This document shows positions 32,127 to 33,216 of a stretch of 33,216 bases of DNA, one piece after another (within the stretch, counting starts at the first letter, position 1; the number at the start of each line of letters is the position of its first letter). The position numbers and the translations under genes were made by a program. Under the pieces are notes generated by a model that was not told the origin of the DNA, did no database searches, and was given only the letters and a program-made list of their open reading frames with translations. The DNA comes from Candidatus Avelusimicrobium facis. Lineage in GTDB: Bacteria; Elusimicrobiota; Elusimicrobia; Elusimicrobiales; Elusimicrobiaceae. The stretch covers positions 1-33,216 of the forward strand of contig CAAFHX010000080.1 of NCBI GenBank assembly GCA_900762815.1, written 5' to 3'.

Positions 32127-32199
32127 TGCCCCGTGCGGGATTCGAACCCGAACCACCGGTTCCGAAGACCGGTACTCTATCCAGTTGAGCTAACGGGGC
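32127..32199 (-). tRNA. tRNA-Arg (anticodon TCG)
   Basis: A 73-nt cloverleaf on the minus strand. The acceptor stem GCCCCGT pairs with ACGGGGC, the D arm starts TAGCTCAACTGGATAGAG, and the anticodon stem CCGGT/ACCGG holds loop CTTCGGA, giving anticodon TCG (reads CGA and neighbours). The T arm contains GGTTCGAATCC. Discriminator is A and the CCA end is not encoded. A TGC-TACAAT promoter lies just upstream. Confidence 0.95.
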
Positions 32200-32213
32200 G
32201 GAAAAGCAAGTTT

Positions 32214-32222
32214 ATTGTAGCA
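32214..32222 (-). promoter_or_regulatory. extended -10 promoter of tRNA-Arg
   Basis: TGC-TACAAT on the minus strand, predicting a start about 8 nt before the mature tRNA 5' end. Confidence 0.6.
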
Positions 32223-32238
32223 TTTTTGCGCGGCGGCT

Positions 32239-33150
32239 TTAGTGGTGTCCGCGGGCAGACAGCGGCTCCGGGTGGATGATGATAAAGGTCCCCGGCCCGA
32301 AGTGGCGCCGCAATTTTTGTTCGGCCTGCTCGGTCATGTGATGCACCTGCACAAAGGGGGTATCGTCTTGCACATACAGGTGCAGTTCAATAGATACATG
32401 CGGCCCGATCCGGCGGGTTTTGATATCGTGGGGGCTGCATACCCCCGGTACTTCTTGGCACAATCGGCTGATTTGGTGTACCGTCTGCTCGCCCAAGGAC
32501 GCGTCGGAAAATTCCCGCCATACGTTTTTTAAAATATGCCACGCCGCATCAAAAATAAAGAGGCTGACTACCACCGCTGCCAACGGATCCAGCAGGGTCC
32601 ATTGGGCCCCCAAAAAGAAAGCCCCGCCGATACCGGCCAAGGTGCCGATGGAAGAGAGCGCATCGGAACGGTGGTGCCAGGCATTGGCCAACAGGCTTTG
32701 GCTGTCTAAGGCCCGGGCGGTGCGCAGGGTGTAGCGGTAGAGCCATTCCTTTATAACAATGGACAGCACCGCCGCCCACAAGGCGATCGCGCCCGGCGCG
32801 GGCAGGGTTTTTCCTTGGGCCACCCCCACAATGGTGTGAATGGCACCGATTAAAATTTTAGCGCCCACTCCGGCCAAAGCCAGGGCAATCACGGCGGCGG
32901 CCAAGGTCTCAAAGCGGCCGTGGCCGTAGGTATGCCCGCTGTCGGCGGGTTTAGCGGAAAGTTTCACACTGGCCAGCACCACCAAATCCGTGGCCGTGTC
33001 GGAAAGAGAGTGCACCGCATCGGCCACCATGGCCGCACTGTGTCCCCAGACGCCGGCCAAAAACTTGACCAGCGTTAATACCAAATTAATTACCAACCCC
33101 TGCAGCGTTACTTTCTGCGCTTGACTGATACGTTTTTGCAAAGTAGTCAT
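32239..33150 (-). CDS. cation diffusion facilitator family transporter
   Basis: A 303-aa inner membrane exporter of divalent metals (Zn, Co, Fe, Cd or Mn), typically by proton antiport. Six TM helices are expected. The metal site is in TM2 (DAVHSLSDTATD) and TM5 (HHRSDALSS), giving an HD-HD/DD-type arrangement. The C-terminal cytoplasmic domain (about residues 210-300) contains HDIKTRRIGPHVSIELHLYV and ends in a short His-containing tail (HPEPLSARGHH). The metal cannot be assigned from sequence alone. Minus-strand TAAAAT lies exactly 6 nt before the ATG with no SD. Confidence 0.92.
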   Translation of the reverse strand: MTTLQKRISQAQKVTLQGLVINLVLTLVKFLAGVWGHSAAMVADAVHSLSDTATDLVVLASVKLSAKPADSGHTYGHGRFETLAAAVIALALAGVGAKILIGAIHTIVGVAQGKTLPAPGAIALWAAVLSIVIKEWLYRYTLRTARALDSQSLLANAWHHRSDALSSIGTLAGIGGAFFLGAQWTLLDPLAAVVVSLFIFDAAWHILKNVWREFSDASLGEQTVHQISRLCQEVPGVCSPHDIKTRRIGPHVSIELHLYVQDDTPFVQVHHMTEQAEQKLRRHFGPGTFIIIHPEPLSARGHH

Positions 33151-33162
33151 ACTTCTATTTTA
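33151..33162 (-). promoter_or_regulatory. promoter of the cation efflux gene, predicted leaderless
   Basis: TAAAAT (minus strand, 33162-33157), 6-nt gap, ATG at 33150. Not preceded by TGn. Confidence 0.58.
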
Positions 33163-33181
33163 TCTTTTTCTTTAGGCAGGT

Positions 33182-33212
33182 CTAAAGGCCCAGGCCTTTT
33201 TTGGGCCTTTAG
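33182..33212. terminator. hairpin at window end, possible terminator of a gene outside
   Basis: CTAAAGGCCCA (33182-33192) pairs with TGGGCCTTTAG (33202-33212) around a T-rich loop. It may end a neighbouring transcript; there is no clear T run after the stem. Confidence 0.4.
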
Positions 33213-33216
33213 GCCC

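Noticed and set aside
31976..32279. Small + strand frames across the tRNA-Arg region
   Set aside because: They read antisense through the tRNA and have no ribosome binding site or similarity.

Overview
This window is a gene-dense piece of a Gram-negative-type bacterial chromosome with moderate to high G+C. A KDO-8-phosphate phosphatase implies lipopolysaccharide. The MEP isoprenoid pathway and many type IV pilin-like genes are also present. The mix of core operons with scattered single pilin genes resembles Elusimicrobiota (Elusimicrobium relatives). That placement is inferred from general gene content; there is no rRNA here to confirm it.

Layout. 1-486 is the 3' end of a pilin gene. 556-4173 (-) holds clpC-recA. 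4338-8089 (+) holds kdsC-tmk-holB-metG. 8401-10485 (-) is recG. 10537-13509 (+) holds a small TM-helix channel-like gene, a pilin, and a remarkable cysteine-rich pilin-like protein. 13648-17467 (-) is the macromolecular synthesis operon rpsU-dnaG-rpoD. 17550-23521 (-) is the tightly overlapping operon cdsA-dxr-rseP-ispG-proS. 23605-24765 (-) is tgt. 25017-25601 (+) is a pilin. 25620-29402 (-) is ruvA-ruvB-spoIID-queA. 29449-30531 holds palindromic repeats and a pilin with a repeat inserted in frame. 30537-31927 (-) holds yebC and ruvC. 32127-32199 (-) is tRNA-Arg(TCG). 32239-33150 (-) is a cation efflux transporter.

The ordinary genes cover DNA repair and recombination (RecA, RecG, RuvABC), replication (DnaG, HolB, Tmk), transcription (RpoD), translation and tRNA modification (MetG, ProS, S21, Tgt, QueA), proteostasis (ClpC, RseP) and envelope precursors (Dxr, IspG, CdsA, KdsC, SpoIID-like).

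Four layers go beyond ordinary annotation. (1) A 485-residue prepilin-like protein has 70 cysteines and twelve Y-x5-C-x-C modules spaced by exactly 12, 18 or 31 residues. (2) A family of clover-like palindromic repeats is present, one copy of which sits in frame inside the leader of a pilin. (3) A -10 box lies exactly 6 nt before the ATG at six genes, which predicts leaderless mRNAs, often with an extended TGn -10. (4) A conserved palindrome lies over the -10 and predicted start site of three pilin genes, with a paired A:T to C:G change between copies.
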